Positions 1-9,118 are shown, numbered from the stretch's first letter. The stretch: 58,072 nt of DNA from an uncultured Candidatus Actinomarina sp. (GCA_902565645.1 CACFFJ010000005.1:1-58072), one strand, 5' to 3'. The notes: generated from the letters alone by a model not told the origin. Numbers and translations are program-made.

Positions 1-62
1 TATAATATCAATAAATAATTAAAGGTAGAAATGAATTATTAATTAAACTACTCTATCTTTAT

Positions 63-683
63 ATGGAACTAATTGAAATAAAACACCCTTTAAAAGAACA
101 TTATCTATCAATATTAAGAGACAAAAACACAGATTTTGAAACTTTTAGAATTTGTGCATCAAAGTTATCTTATATTCTCGCAATAGAAGCAACAAAAAAG
201 ATCTCTCTAAATGAAAAAAATATTGAAACTCCTTTAACTGAAACTAAAGGTTTCAATATAGAAAATGATTCAGTAGCTGTCTCTGTTTTAAGGGCAGGTC
301 TTGGTCTTGTTGATGGTATACGAGAATTAATTCCAAATATTTCTTTTGGATATGTTGGAGTTCAAAGAAATGAAGAAACAGCTGAACCGGAAAATTATTA
401 TGAAAAATTACCTGTTCTCGAAAATAAAAATGTATTTATTCTTGAGCCTATGTTAGCTACAGGCGGTTCACTTTCTTTCGCAATAGATACTGTAAAGAAA
501 TACAATCCAAAAAATATTCAAGCCTTAACTGTTATTTCAGCACCAGAAGGTATAGATTTCATTAAAAAGAATCATGATGACATTACCTTGGTAACAGCTT
601 CTGTCGATGAAAAACTTAATGAGAATTGGTATATAGTTCCAGGTCTAGGTGACATGGGAGACAGACTCTTCGGCACAACATAA
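63..683 (+). CDS. upp: uracil phosphoribosyltransferase
   Basis: Makes UMP from uracil and PRPP in cytoplasmic pyrimidine salvage. The 206-residue length is normal for the family. The type I PRPP-binding loop EPMLATGGS lies near residues 128-136, and the uracil-binding end reads VPGLGDMGDRLFGT. The N-terminal half has the family segment VSVLRAGLGLVDG. It is the first gene of a co-directional salvage run: deoB starts 11 bases downstream. No strong Shine-Dalgarno is visible before this ATG. A TATAAT at the very start of the window could be its promoter, but the upstream context is cut off. Confidence 0.95.
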   Translation: MELIEIKHPLKEHYLSILRDKNTDFETFRICASKLSYILAIEATKKISLNEKNIETPLTETKGFNIENDSVAVSVLRAGLGLVDGIRELIPNISFGYVGVQRNEETAEPENYYEKLPVLENKNVFILEPMLATGGSLSFAIDTVKKYNPKNIQALTVISAPEGIDFIKKNHDDITLVTASVDEKLNENWYIVPGLGDMGDRLFGTT

Positions 684-694
684 TTTCAAATTAT

Positions 695-1858
695 ATGGGT
701 AAATGTTTACTAATAGTCATGGATTCGTTAGGAGTTGGAGCAGCTCCTGATGCACATTTGCATGGAGATGAAAAAGCCAATACTTTTTCTAATGTTTCAA
801 AAACAATTGGAATTCTTGATCTGCCTACATTCAATAAATTAGGTTTTGGAAAAATAACAGACATAAATGGATTAGATTCAGAAGAGTTTATTGCAACCGT
901 TGGAAAGTTAGCAGAAAAATCAAAAGGTAACGACTCAACAACTGGACATTGGGAAATAGCGGGTTTAATAAGTGAAAATGATTTTAATATTTACTTAGAT
1001 GGATTTCCTGATGAGTTAGTTAATAAGGTGTCTAATGAAACTGGTTATGAGTTTATTGGAAATTGCCATGCGTCAGGAACAGAAATAATAAATACACTCG
1101 GTAAAGAGCATCTTGATACGAAAAAATTAATTTTATACACTTCTGGAGATTCCGTATTCCAGATAGCTGCTCATAGCTCAATTGTTAATACAGATGAACT
1201 ATATGAAATATGTAAAAAAGCAAGAATAATTTGTAATGATTACAACATCGGAAGAGTTATTGCTAGACCATTTAAAGGAGAAATTGGAAGTTTTGAAAGA
1301 ACATACGATAGAAAAGATTTCGGAATGAAACCTCCAGGAGATACTATATTGAGTCATTTGAGTAAAAATAATTTTAAAACAATTGGGATTGGAAAAATAA
1401 GTGACTTGTTTGGAAATGAGTTTCTAGATAAAGATATCCATACAGAAGGTGATGAAGATGGTTTAAAACAACTAATTAATTCTTACTCTAGTGATAATTA
1501 TGATTTTTATTTTATAAATTTAGTAGATTTAGATATGCTTTATGGACATAGAGAAGATCCATATGGTTATTATGAAGGATTAAAAATAATTGATAAATTT
1601 CTTAAAGATTTGTTAGAAATTTTTAATGACGGAGATTTATTAATACTTACTGGAGACCATGGTACTGATCCTACAGATGGGAAAACAGATCACTCAAGAG
1701 AGTACGTTCCCCTTATTGCTTATAAAAATAACTTAATTGGAAACTCTATTGGTGAAAGAGATACTTTTGCAGATATTGCTTCATCAATTTGTGATTATTT
1801 TGATATTGAGAATATTTTTAATGGAAATAGTTTTATAAAAGATATTATCGAAAAATAG
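695..1858 (+). CDS. deoB: phosphopentomutase
   Basis: Interconverts ribose (or deoxyribose) 1-phosphate and 5-phosphate, linking nucleoside phosphorolysis to the pentose phosphate pathway. The 387-residue protein has the alkaline-phosphatase-superfamily metal sites: MDSLGVGAAPDA at the N-terminus, NDSTTGHWE near residue 79 (holding the phosphorylated Thr), and LTGDHGTDPT near the C-terminus. It lies between upp and the purine nucleoside phosphorylase gene, whose product ribose 1-phosphate is its substrate, so the three form a plausible salvage operon. Confidence 0.96.
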   Translation: MGKCLLIVMDSLGVGAAPDAHLHGDEKANTFSNVSKTIGILDLPTFNKLGFGKITDINGLDSEEFIATVGKLAEKSKGNDSTTGHWEIAGLISENDFNIYLDGFPDELVNKVSNETGYEFIGNCHASGTEIINTLGKEHLDTKKLILYTSGDSVFQIAAHSSIVNTDELYEICKKARIICNDYNIGRVIARPFKGEIGSFERTYDRKDFGMKPPGDTILSHLSKNNFKTIGIGKISDLFGNEFLDKDIHTEGDEDGLKQLINSYSSDNYDFYFINLVDLDMLYGHREDPYGYYEGLKIIDKFLKDLLEIFNDGDLLILTGDHGTDPTDGKTDHSREYVPLIAYKNNLIGNSIGERDTFADIASSICDYFDIENIFNGNSFIKDIIEK

Positions 1859-1872
1859 AGTACTCTTAAATT

Positions 1873-2698
1873 ATGTATAAAAAAAATAAAAGAAACATCT
1901 CAATATATAAAAGAAGCAACAAAGAACGAAACTATTAACTCTGCAATCATTCTAGGATCTGGAATGGGTGGTTTTGAAAATAGATTCGAAAGTAAGTATT
2001 CGATTGATTATGGAGATATACCAAATTTTATTAAACCCTCAGTTGAAGGTCATGCGGGAAATTTATCAATAGTTGAATTTGGGAATAAGCTGACAGCTAT
2101 TCTATCAGGAAGAGCTCATTACTATGAAGGTTACGATATTTCAGATATTGTTTTACCGACAAGAGCATTAATAGATCTTGGAATTAATACGTTAGTAATA
2201 ACAAATGCTGCAGGTGGTATATCTGAAAACTATGAACCAGGAGACATTGTAAATATTAAAGATCATATAAATTTAACTGGAAGCAATCCATTAATGGGTA
2301 AAAATATAGATGAATTAGGTCCAAGATTTCCTGATATGACAGATACATATAATAAAGAATTAAGGAAACTTGCAGAGAGTATTTCAAAAGATATTTTTAA
2401 ATACAAAGATGGTGTTTATGCTTGGTTTACAGGACCAACGTATGAAACTCCAGCAGAAGTAAGTTTTGCAAAAGCAATTGGTGCAGACCTTGTTGGGATG
2501 TCTACAGTACCTGAAGCTATAGTAGGAAATCATGCTGGAATTAATATTTCTGCATTTTCATTAGTTACAAATTTAGCTGCTGGAATTAGCAAAGAGCCTT
2601 TATCTCATGATGAAGTAATTGATATTGCTAATCAATCAAAAGATAAACTACAAAGTTTTATGGAACTATTTTTAACCGAAATTAATTTAACGAACTAA
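1873..2698 (+). CDS. punA: purine nucleoside phosphorylase, apparent frameshift at N-terminus
   Basis: Splits purine nucleosides to base plus ribose 1-phosphate, feeding DeoB. The open frame from the internal ATG at 1964 lacks the phosphate-binding N-terminus, which is nevertheless encoded in frame just upstream (…AIILGSGMGG). No ATG, GTG or TTG precedes it in that frame. An ATG at 1873 enters this frame only if one A is dropped from the A8 run at 1879-1886. The corrected product begins MYKKIKETSQYI and has 274 residues, normal for trimeric PNPs. The motif VGMSTVPEAIVGNHAGI supports the family. A sequencing error, transcriptional slippage or a real mutation could explain the shift. Family call is sure; start is not. 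Confidence 0.85.
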
Positions 2699-2723
2699 AA
2701 AATTCTTATTAAAATAAATGCTT

Positions 2724-3473
2724 ATGAAAATAGCTGTTTGTGCAAAACAAATTCCAGATCCAGCAAATCCTATTGAGTACTCTGATGGACAAATAGTAAG
2801 GCCAGAAGAACAAGTATTAGACGACACAGATAGATATGGAATTGAAGTAGCCCTTCAATTAAAAGAAAAGTTTAATGCTGAGGTTACAGTTATTTCAATG
2901 ACCAAAGTTGGAACAGAGAAGGGAATCCAGCAAGCTTTACAAATGGGACCAGATAAAGCTTTAGTGCTAGAAGATGATTCTTTAAAAGGTGCTAGTTCGA
3001 TTATGACATCAAATGTTCTTAGCGAGTTAGCAAAAAAAGTAGATGCTGACATAATAATATTTGGTACAGAATCTACTGATGGTTATTCTGGTGTTGTTCC
3101 TCAACAAGTATCAAGAATTTTAAACCTACCCTGCATCTCTTATGTAAAAAATATAGAGATAGACGATAAAGTTACACTTACTAGACAAACAATTGAAGGA
3201 TCAGAGAAAATAAATCTACCTAGCAAATGTGTTATATCTGTTACAGCTAGTGGCGTTGAACCAAGGTACCCAAATTTTAAAGATATTATGGCTGCAAAAA
3301 ACAAACCGGTAGAAATTATTTCATTAAATGATATTCAATATACAGCTGAACAAAATATGGAATTTTTAGGTATTGAGGATGTATCTTCTACTAAAGAAGG
3401 AGAGAAAATTATAGATGAAGGTGAATCTCACAATATTATTATAGAAAAATTAAAAGAAATAAAAGCTTTATGA
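2724..3473 (+). CDS. etfB: electron transfer flavoprotein, beta subunit
   Basis: The AMP-binding half of the EtfAB heterodimer, which takes electrons from acyl-CoA dehydrogenases and passes them to ETF:quinone oxidoreductase. The protein starts with the family N-terminus MKIAVCAKQIPDP and carries TRQTIEGSEKINLPSKCVI, close to the conserved beta-subunit signature. An in-frame ATG at 2718 would add two residues; 2724 matches homologues better. It overlaps etfA by 4 bases. The two acyl-CoA dehydrogenases in this window are likely electron donors. Confidence 0.93.
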   Translation: MKIAVCAKQIPDPANPIEYSDGQIVRPEEQVLDDTDRYGIEVALQLKEKFNAEVTVISMTKVGTEKGIQQALQMGPDKALVLEDDSLKGASSIMTSNVLSELAKKVDADIIIFGTESTDGYSGVVPQQVSRILNLPCISYVKNIEIDDKVTLTRQTIEGSEKINLPSKCVISVTASGVEPRYPNFKDIMAAKNKPVEIISLNDIQYTAEQNMEFLGIEDVSSTKEGEKIIDEGESHNIIIEKLKEIKAL

Positions 3474-4393
3474 AGACTTTAATAATCGGTGAAGTAACAA
3501 ATAATGAATTGAATTCAGGTACTTTAGAAATTATATCTAAAGTAAGGGAACTTAATTTAGAGTATGAAGTTGTTACAGTTGGTAGTTCTGATGTTTCTAA
3601 AATTGGATCAGATGAATTTACAAACACATATTTTAAAATGAATCCAAATAAATTAAATCTTTCATCTTGTGCGAATGAAATAAACAAGTTGATCGTTGAA
3701 AGTAATTATGAATTAATACTTTCTAATTCAACATATATCTGCAGAGATTTAATTGCGTTTCTTTCAGTTGATTTCAAAACAAGTCCAGTCTCAAATGTAA
3801 CTAATTTTAAAATATCAGATAATAATTTAACAGTAATGAACAACATAAATGGAGGTGAGAGTGAGTACAAAACTACTGTCAATTCTGATTATAAATTTTT
3901 ATTAATTAGACCAAAATCTTTCGAGCTTGAAGATATTGTATTAAATGAAAATTTTCAATCAAATAACATCAATGATGATGAAACTAGTTTGGATGTATTT
4001 GATGTTATTATTGAAGAAAAAACTGGGCCCCAATTAGAAGATTCAAAAATAGTAATTTCTGCAGGAAGAGGAATGGTTGAAAGTAGTAACTTATCATTAA
4101 TTGAAGAACTCGCAAATAAATTAAATGCTGCAATTGGTGGTACTAGAGCAATAGTTGATGCTGGTTGGATGCCATACTCTCAACAAGTAGGTCAAACTGG
4201 AAAAACTGTTAAACCAGATGTTTACATAGCTTGTGGTATTTCTGGAGCTACTCAACACCAAGTTGGAATGAAAGATTCAAAATATATTATTGCAATAAAT
4301 AAGGATGAAGAAGCACCAATATTTCAAATTTCTGATCTAGGAATTGTTGGTGATACCCTTACTGTAATTCCTAAACTTATTGATAATCTTTAA
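3470..4393 (+). CDS. etfA: electron transfer flavoprotein, alpha subunit
   Basis: The FAD-binding subunit of EtfAB. The C-terminal domain has the full FAD-binding series: ISAGRGM, GGTRAIVDAGWMP, QVGQTGKTVKPDVYIACGIS and GATQHQVGM. At 307 residues it is of normal length, with a divergent N-terminal half as is usual. The start overlaps the etfB stop by 4 bases (ATGA), so translational coupling is likely. Its stop codon directly abuts the stop of the convergent cytidine deaminase gene, with no bases between them. Confidence 0.93.
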   Translation: MKTLIIGEVTNNELNSGTLEIISKVRELNLEYEVVTVGSSDVSKIGSDEFTNTYFKMNPNKLNLSSCANEINKLIVESNYELILSNSTYICRDLIAFLSVDFKTSPVSNVTNFKISDNNLTVMNNINGGESEYKTTVNSDYKFLLIRPKSFELEDIVLNENFQSNNINDDETSLDVFDVIIEEKTGPQLEDSKIVISAGRGMVESSNLSLIEELANKLNAAIGGTRAIVDAGWMPYSQQVGQTGKTVKPDVYIACGISGATQHQVGMKDSKYIIAINKDEEAPIFQISDLGIVGDTLTVIPKLIDNL

Positions 4394-4783
4394 TTAAAAT
4401 TTAAAATCATAGGGCAAAATTTCATCAAACGTATATTTTTTGAATGTATCTTTTTGAACAACAATCACATAATCAGTGTTAAATTCAGATAACCTTTGTC
4501 TAGACAGTCCGCATGGAAATATTGCACTATCTGATTCAGCATCAATACAGGCAACTGCTATTGAATCTATTTTTGTTTCACCTTCAGAAATTGCTTTAAA
4601 AACAGCTACATCTTCTGCACAAATAGTTGCTGGATATGCTGCATTTTCAATATTACAGCCAGTATATATATTTCCTGATTCTGATATCAAAGCAGCACCG
4701 ACTCTAAATTTTGAGTAAGGGGCATAAGCTTTTTGAGCTATTTCTTTAGCTAAATCAGCAAGTTTATTATCGATATCTTCCAT
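4394..4783 (-). CDS. cdd: cytidine deaminase-like protein lacking one zinc ligand
   Basis: Family of homotetrameric enzymes turning cytidine into uridine. NIENAAYPATICAE gives the first zinc Cys (C55) and the catalytic Glu (E57). The second site reads PCGLSRQ: C91 is present but the usual third ligand (PCGxCRQ) is Ser94. The residue after CAE is Asp, where Arg is usual. Length (129) and fold-level similarity are otherwise normal. The start lies directly after the smc stop, so it is probably the last gene of that transcript. Activity is doubtful unless another residue replaces the ligand. The base sequence at the site (TGC GGA CTG TCT) is clear. Confidence 0.85.
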   Translation of the reverse strand: MEDIDNKLADLAKEIAQKAYAPYSKFRVGAALISESGNIYTGCNIENAAYPATICAEDVAVFKAISEGETKIDSIAVACIDAESDSAIFPCGLSRQRLSEFNTDYVIVVQKDTFKKYTFDEILPYDFKF

Positions 4784-5671
4784 TTAATTCCCTTTTTTTA
4801 TTACAAGAGATTCAAAGTCTTCTTTAGTTTTAATAAATACTCTTGAACCTGAACCTGGTTCCATTGTTACACCATAAAGAACATCTCCAGCATGCATAGT
4901 TTGTTGCTGATGTGTAACAATTAAAAACTGAGCATCATCTTTTAAATAATTTAACAAATTTATCATTCTATGTAAATTTGCATCATCTAATGCAGCTTCA
5001 ACTTCATCCAAAATATAAAATGGACTTGGAAAAGATTTGAAAATAGCAAATAGAAATGCAATGGCAGCCAAAGATCTTTCACCACCAGAAAGTAAACTTA
5101 GTTTTTTAACTTTTTTTCCATGAGGTTGAGCAGAAATTTCGATACCTGTTTCAAGTAAATTTTCTTTATCGGTTAATTCTAATTTTCCATTACCTCCTGG
5201 AAATAATTTCTCAAATATTTCTGCAAAGTTCACTGAAATTGAATTAAATGAAGAATCAATTCTAAATTTAATTTCATTTTCAATTTCATCAATATGTAAC
5301 TTTAATTCTTTTTTTGATTCATTTAAATCAGCAATTGATTTATTTATTTCTTCATACCTATTATTTAAATTTTCATAATCTTCTTTAGCTAAATAATTCA
5401 CAACACCTATAGACTCAATCAATTTTTCAGATTTATCAATATCTTTAATTATCTGCTCTTCTGTTATTTCTTCAGTGTATAACTCATCTATTTCCTCAAT
5501 TGATAAGCCGTGAATATTTGTAAGATTTGAATAATAAGTAGATACTTCCTTAGAATATTCTGAATCTTTTATCAATAAATTACTTTTTTTATCTTTCAAT
5601 ACATGCAATTTATCTATAGATTGATCTATCTCTTCTTCAATAAGATTAATTTTTTTCGTTACTAGAACCAT
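4784..5671 (-). CDS. smc: chromosome segregation SMC protein, C-terminal part (second frame)
   Basis: Carries the C-terminal half of the SMC ATPase: a coiled coil (roughly residues 8-140), the signature LSGGERSLAAIAFLFA (about 194-209), Walker B FYILDEVEAALDD (about 218-230) and the switch region THQQQTMHAGDVLYGVTM. The frame is +1 relative to the N-terminal part and overlaps it by 26 bases. Removing one A from the A7 run in the overlap (about 5651-5657) joins the two without loss. The ATG at 5671 may have no role as a start. The joined product would be about 883 residues, well short of the usual 1150-1200. Confidence 0.88.
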   Translation of the reverse strand: MVLVTKKINLIEEEIDQSIDKLHVLKDKKSNLLIKDSEYSKEVSTYYSNLTNIHGLSIEEIDELYTEEITEEQIIKDIDKSEKLIESIGVVNYLAKEDYENLNNRYEEINKSIADLNESKKELKLHIDEIENEIKFRIDSSFNSISVNFAEIFEKLFPGGNGKLELTDKENLLETGIEISAQPHGKKVKKLSLLSGGERSLAAIAFLFAIFKSFPSPFYILDEVEAALDDANLHRMINLLNYLKDDAQFLIVTHQQQTMHAGDVLYGVTMEPGSGSRVFIKTKEDFESLVIKKGN

Positions 5672-7436
5672 ATTTATTGTCGAAATATTCAGATTGTTTA
5701 CTTAAGACGATAGATGTATCCTTTAATATTTTAAATAACTCTGTTCCTTTTATTGATATCTCGTTTAATTCATCTATTTGGTTATTAAAATCTAGTAACG
5801 ACTTTTCCTTAATTAAATCACCTATTTCTAAATTTTCTTTATTTAAATATTTTATTTTTTCAGTTAATGAAATAACTTGATTAGTCAAAATAGATATTTC
5901 ATTCTCTATTAAATTTATGTTTTTATCTAATTTATTTCTTTGTAATTTTAATTCTTCCTTAAATTCATCTTGATTATTTATTGAATTTAATTGATTTTTT
6001 TTAGTATTTAGTAACAATTCTTTTGAATGTATTTTTTTATCTATCTCTTTATTGCCTTCAGTTAATGTTGAAACTTCCCTCTCGAAGATTGAAAATACTT
6101 TTTCCTTTATTAATATGAATTCCTCTTGTTCAATATTTAGTTCAGTTAATTTATTGTGATGACTGTTTATATAGTTACTAGAAATTCTTTTATCTTCTGT
6201 CCACAAATTTAATTTTTGATTATTAATTTTCAAAGTTTGTTCTGTTTCATTTAAAAATTCTTTTAGATACTTTATTTCATTATTAATTACTGCTTCATTT
6301 ATTTCCATATTTGATGATTGCTTTTGTGTAATATCTAATAACTCTCTATTTAAATTTTCTAAATATATTGTTTTTTCTTTAACTTCATTTTTCTTTGAAA
6401 TTAGTTGACTAGACATTGAAGAAATTGAATTTGTATTATCTAATATCTTTTTTTTGTTAACAGAAATTTCATTTTTAACTTTAATATTCGACCTTTCAAT
6501 ATTATCAAGTCTTTCATTTGCTATCTGAACTATATTTTTAATTTTTTCTGCATTATTTAAAACTTTATTTGAAATATCCTTAAATACTGAACCAAGTGAT
6601 ATGCTTTCACCCAAATTATTATTTAATTTTCTTTTAGAATTTTTCTGATCATCAATATAATTTGTAATCTCTTCTAGTTCATTTTTAATTTTGTTTAAGT
6701 CATTACTTAATGTTTTATTTTTATTTTTAAATTCATGATATTTAAATATATTAAGTTGAATTTTTAAATTTTTTAATTCCTTTACTGCTTTTTCATGTTC
6801 TATGGCTTGTTCAGCTTGTTTTTTAAGTGGATCTAATTGTTTTTTTATTTCTCTTAAAACGTCTTTGGCTCTTTTTATTTCTTTTTCTCCAGATTCAATC
6901 CTTTTTAAAGCTTTATCTTTTTTTGATTTAAATGGAAGAATTCCTGCAGCTTCTTCAATTGTTATGCGATGATCTTCTGGTTTAGAATTTAAAATTTCAG
7001 CAATTTGTCCTTGTGAAATTATAGTGTGTTGCTGTTTTCCTATACCTACATCACCCAAAAATTCTTGTACATCGAGAAGTCGGCAATTCAATCCATTCAT
7101 AAAATAATCTGATTGTCCATCTCTATATAATTTTCTACCAATAGAGATCTCATTTGTTCCATTAAATTTTTCAGGATTTACTTCAAAATTTAAATTTACT
7201 TCAGCGTATCCTTTTTGTGTTAATTTATCTGTCCCTGCAAAAATAACATCTTCCATTTTGTTTGTTCTGAGTGTTGCTGGACTTTGTGTTCCTAAAACCC
7301 AAGAAATTGCATCAACAACATTTGATTTACCTGAACCATTTGGGCCAACAACAACATTTACTTTATTTGATAATTGAATCGATGTATTTTCTGAAAATGA
7401 CTTAAAGCCATTAATATTAACTGATTTTAAATGCAT
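5646..7436 (-). CDS. smc: chromosome segregation SMC protein, N-terminal part
   Basis: SMC organises and segregates the chromosome with ScpA and ScpB, neither of which is in this window. The N-terminal head is intact: MHLKSVNINGFKSF, Walker A GPNGSGKS at 31-38, the Q-loop segment IISQGQIAEIL, and EEAAGILPFKSKK leading into the coil. Residues from about 170 to 595 look like uninterrupted Lys/Glu/Asn/Ile-rich coiled coil. I find no hinge domain (a globular, Gly-rich segment is expected mid-protein) and no CxxC zinc hook. The frame stops just after the A7 run, and the C-terminal half continues in the next frame. Confidence 0.9.
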   Translation of the reverse strand: MHLKSVNINGFKSFSENTSIQLSNKVNVVVGPNGSGKSNVVDAISWVLGTQSPATLRTNKMEDVIFAGTDKLTQKGYAEVNLNFEVNPEKFNGTNEISIGRKLYRDGQSDYFMNGLNCRLLDVQEFLGDVGIGKQQHTIISQGQIAEILNSKPEDHRITIEEAAGILPFKSKKDKALKRIESGEKEIKRAKDVLREIKKQLDPLKKQAEQAIEHEKAVKELKNLKIQLNIFKYHEFKNKNKTLSNDLNKIKNELEEITNYIDDQKNSKRKLNNNLGESISLGSVFKDISNKVLNNAEKIKNIVQIANERLDNIERSNIKVKNEISVNKKKILDNTNSISSMSSQLISKKNEVKEKTIYLENLNRELLDITQKQSSNMEINEAVINNEIKYLKEFLNETEQTLKINNQKLNLWTEDKRISSNYINSHHNKLTELNIEQEEFILIKEKVFSIFEREVSTLTEGNKEIDKKIHSKELLLNTKKNQLNSINNQDEFKEELKLQRNKLDKNINLIENEISILTNQVISLTEKIKYLNKENLEIGDLIKEKSLLDFNNQIDELNEISIKGTELFKILKDTSIVLSKQSEYFDNKYGSSNEKN

Positions 7437-7500
7437 ATTTACCCTGTTGTTAATATAAGAATACTAAAAATATAGAGAAATGCTTAGCTTTTAAAACTTT

Positions 7501-8433
7501 TTATTTAATTTTAAAATTATAAACCTTAGTATTTTGGAGATTTTTTGAATAATTATTATTTAGTAATTCATAAGGTTTCTCTGTGATAAAACCTAATTCA
7601 TTTAAAACTTTTGTTGCTACTAAATCAACAGCTCGAAAATTTCCATCTAAACATTTGAAAACAAAAGTTTCATCATTATTAGTTACAAATAATACACCTT
7701 CTGCACCTGACTTAGCTAACAATGGTGACTTTGAGTTAAGCATTATATTTGTATCTGTTCTATTTTCGCCACCTACTAAATTAGGGAAACTATTATATGA
7801 TTCAAAAACAGATAACCAATAATCTTTATATTCTGATTTATTAATATTTTCAACACCATTTATAAAAATAGAAGAGTCGATAAAAAGAGCTGGTAATCCA
7901 CAACCATCTATTGCAAATTCTAATTTAGGTAATTCAAATATTTCCATAAAAAACTTATTAATTTGTTCTTGTACAATATGATTATTTTCTTGATAGTTTT
8001 TATTATCAACTTTAAGTAATTTTGAAAAAAGAAGCATAGAGATATGTTTCCCGGAACAATTATTATTTAATTTAGTAAATGTTTTTTTATTTTCTAAATA
8101 TCTATCAGCAGTATTAATATGCATTGGTCTTTGTGGAGCACAATATATTTCTTCCCATCTAATCCCATATTTATTACAAATGTTTTGTAATAAGTCTGTA
8201 TGAATGTTCTGACCAGAATGTGATGAGCCAAATATAGCTATTTCTTCTTTGGTCAGGTAGGTATTACTTTCATTAGCCAATTTTATTAAGGGTATTATTT
8301 GAAATGGCTTTATTGCGGATCTTGGAAAAAATTTTTGTCCTTCGCTTTTATTTGTTGTCATTTCAACTTGATGAGTTGACTCAATATGCCCATTTCTAAG
8401 TAGCTCGATAATAAATGTTTTTATTTTACTCAT
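7501..8433 (-). CDS. asparaginase, PF06089 (asparaginase II) family
   Basis: Predicted L-asparaginase of the PF06089 family. Recognisable blocks are RSAIKPFQIIPLI near the N-terminus, GSSHSGQNIH, LNNNCSGKHISML, AIDGCGLPA, and the C-terminal block LLAKSGAEGVLFV. The ATG at 8433 overlaps the rnc stop by 8 bases; an ATG at 8451 would add six residues and overlap further. It lies between rnc and smc, where many actinobacteria carry mutM (fpg), so it looks like a replacement or insertion in that block. Physiological substrate is not proven by sequence. Confidence 0.85.
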   Translation of the reverse strand: MSKIKTFIIELLRNGHIESTHQVEMTTNKSEGQKFFPRSAIKPFQIIPLIKLANESNTYLTKEEIAIFGSSHSGQNIHTDLLQNICNKYGIRWEEIYCAPQRPMHINTADRYLENKKTFTKLNNNCSGKHISMLLFSKLLKVDNKNYQENNHIVQEQINKFFMEIFELPKLEFAIDGCGLPALFIDSSIFINGVENINKSEYKDYWLSVFESYNSFPNLVGGENRTDTNIMLNSKSPLLAKSGAEGVLFVTNNDETFVFKCLDGNFRAVDLVATKVLNELGFITEKPYELLNNNYSKNLQNTKVYNFKIK

Positions 8434-9118
8434 CCTTATTAGCAAGAACATCTAAAGCATTTTTTGCTGCCATTTGTTCAGCACTTTTTTTTGATTTTCC
8501 TTCACCTTGTCCAATAACTTTATCATTCAATAATACATTCGAAGTAAATAGTTTTGAATGATCAGGACCGGTAGAAGAATCTTCATAGCTAACCTTTTTC
8601 CCTATTTTTGCATAATATTCTTGAAGCCTTGTTTTATAATCTTTTTGTCCAGGATTTTCTGACAATTTTTTTATATTTGGATAAATATATTTTTTTACAA
8701 ATTTATTTACTTCAATAATTCCACCATCAAAATAAATAGCTGCAATTAAAGCTTCTACAGCATCCTCCAGGATTGATTTTTTCTCCCTTCCTCCACTAGC
8801 ATCTTCTGCCTTACTTAAATATAAATATTTTCCTATTTCAATTTCGTTTCCTATTTTGACTAATGAATTTTGGTCAACAGCACTCGATCTAATCTTTGTT
8901 AAGTTGCCTTCATCTAAATTTGGAAAATTTTCAAATAAATACAATGTTAAATCAAAATCTAAAATTGTATCACCTAGAAACTCATATCTTTGATTTGATA
9001 AATATTCATTATGCTCATCTAAATATGATTTATGAGTTAATGCTATTTTTAAATATTTTCTATCTTTAAATTTATACTCAATAGTATTTTCTAATTCACT
9101 TAATTCATTTTTTGTCAT
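8426..9118 (-). CDS. rnc: ribonuclease III
   Basis: Double-strand-specific endonuclease for rRNA and mRNA processing. The catalytic signature reads NQRYEFLGDTILDFD, and the second acidic block EDAVEALIAAIYFDGG follows. The C-terminal third is a double-stranded-RNA-binding domain ending GQGEGKSKKSAEQMAAKNAL. The 230-residue length is typical. Its ATG overlaps the plsX stop by 4 bases. It belongs to the conserved recG-to-smc block of actinobacteria. Confidence 0.95.
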   Translation of the reverse strand: MTKNELSELENTIEYKFKDRKYLKIALTHKSYLDEHNEYLSNQRYEFLGDTILDFDLTLYLFENFPNLDEGNLTKIRSSAVDQNSLVKIGNEIEIGKYLYLSKAEDASGGREKKSILEDAVEALIAAIYFDGGIIEVNKFVKKYIYPNIKKLSENPGQKDYKTRLQEYYAKIGKKVSYEDSSTGPDHSKLFTSNVLLNDKVIGQGEGKSKKSAEQMAAKNALDVLANKDE

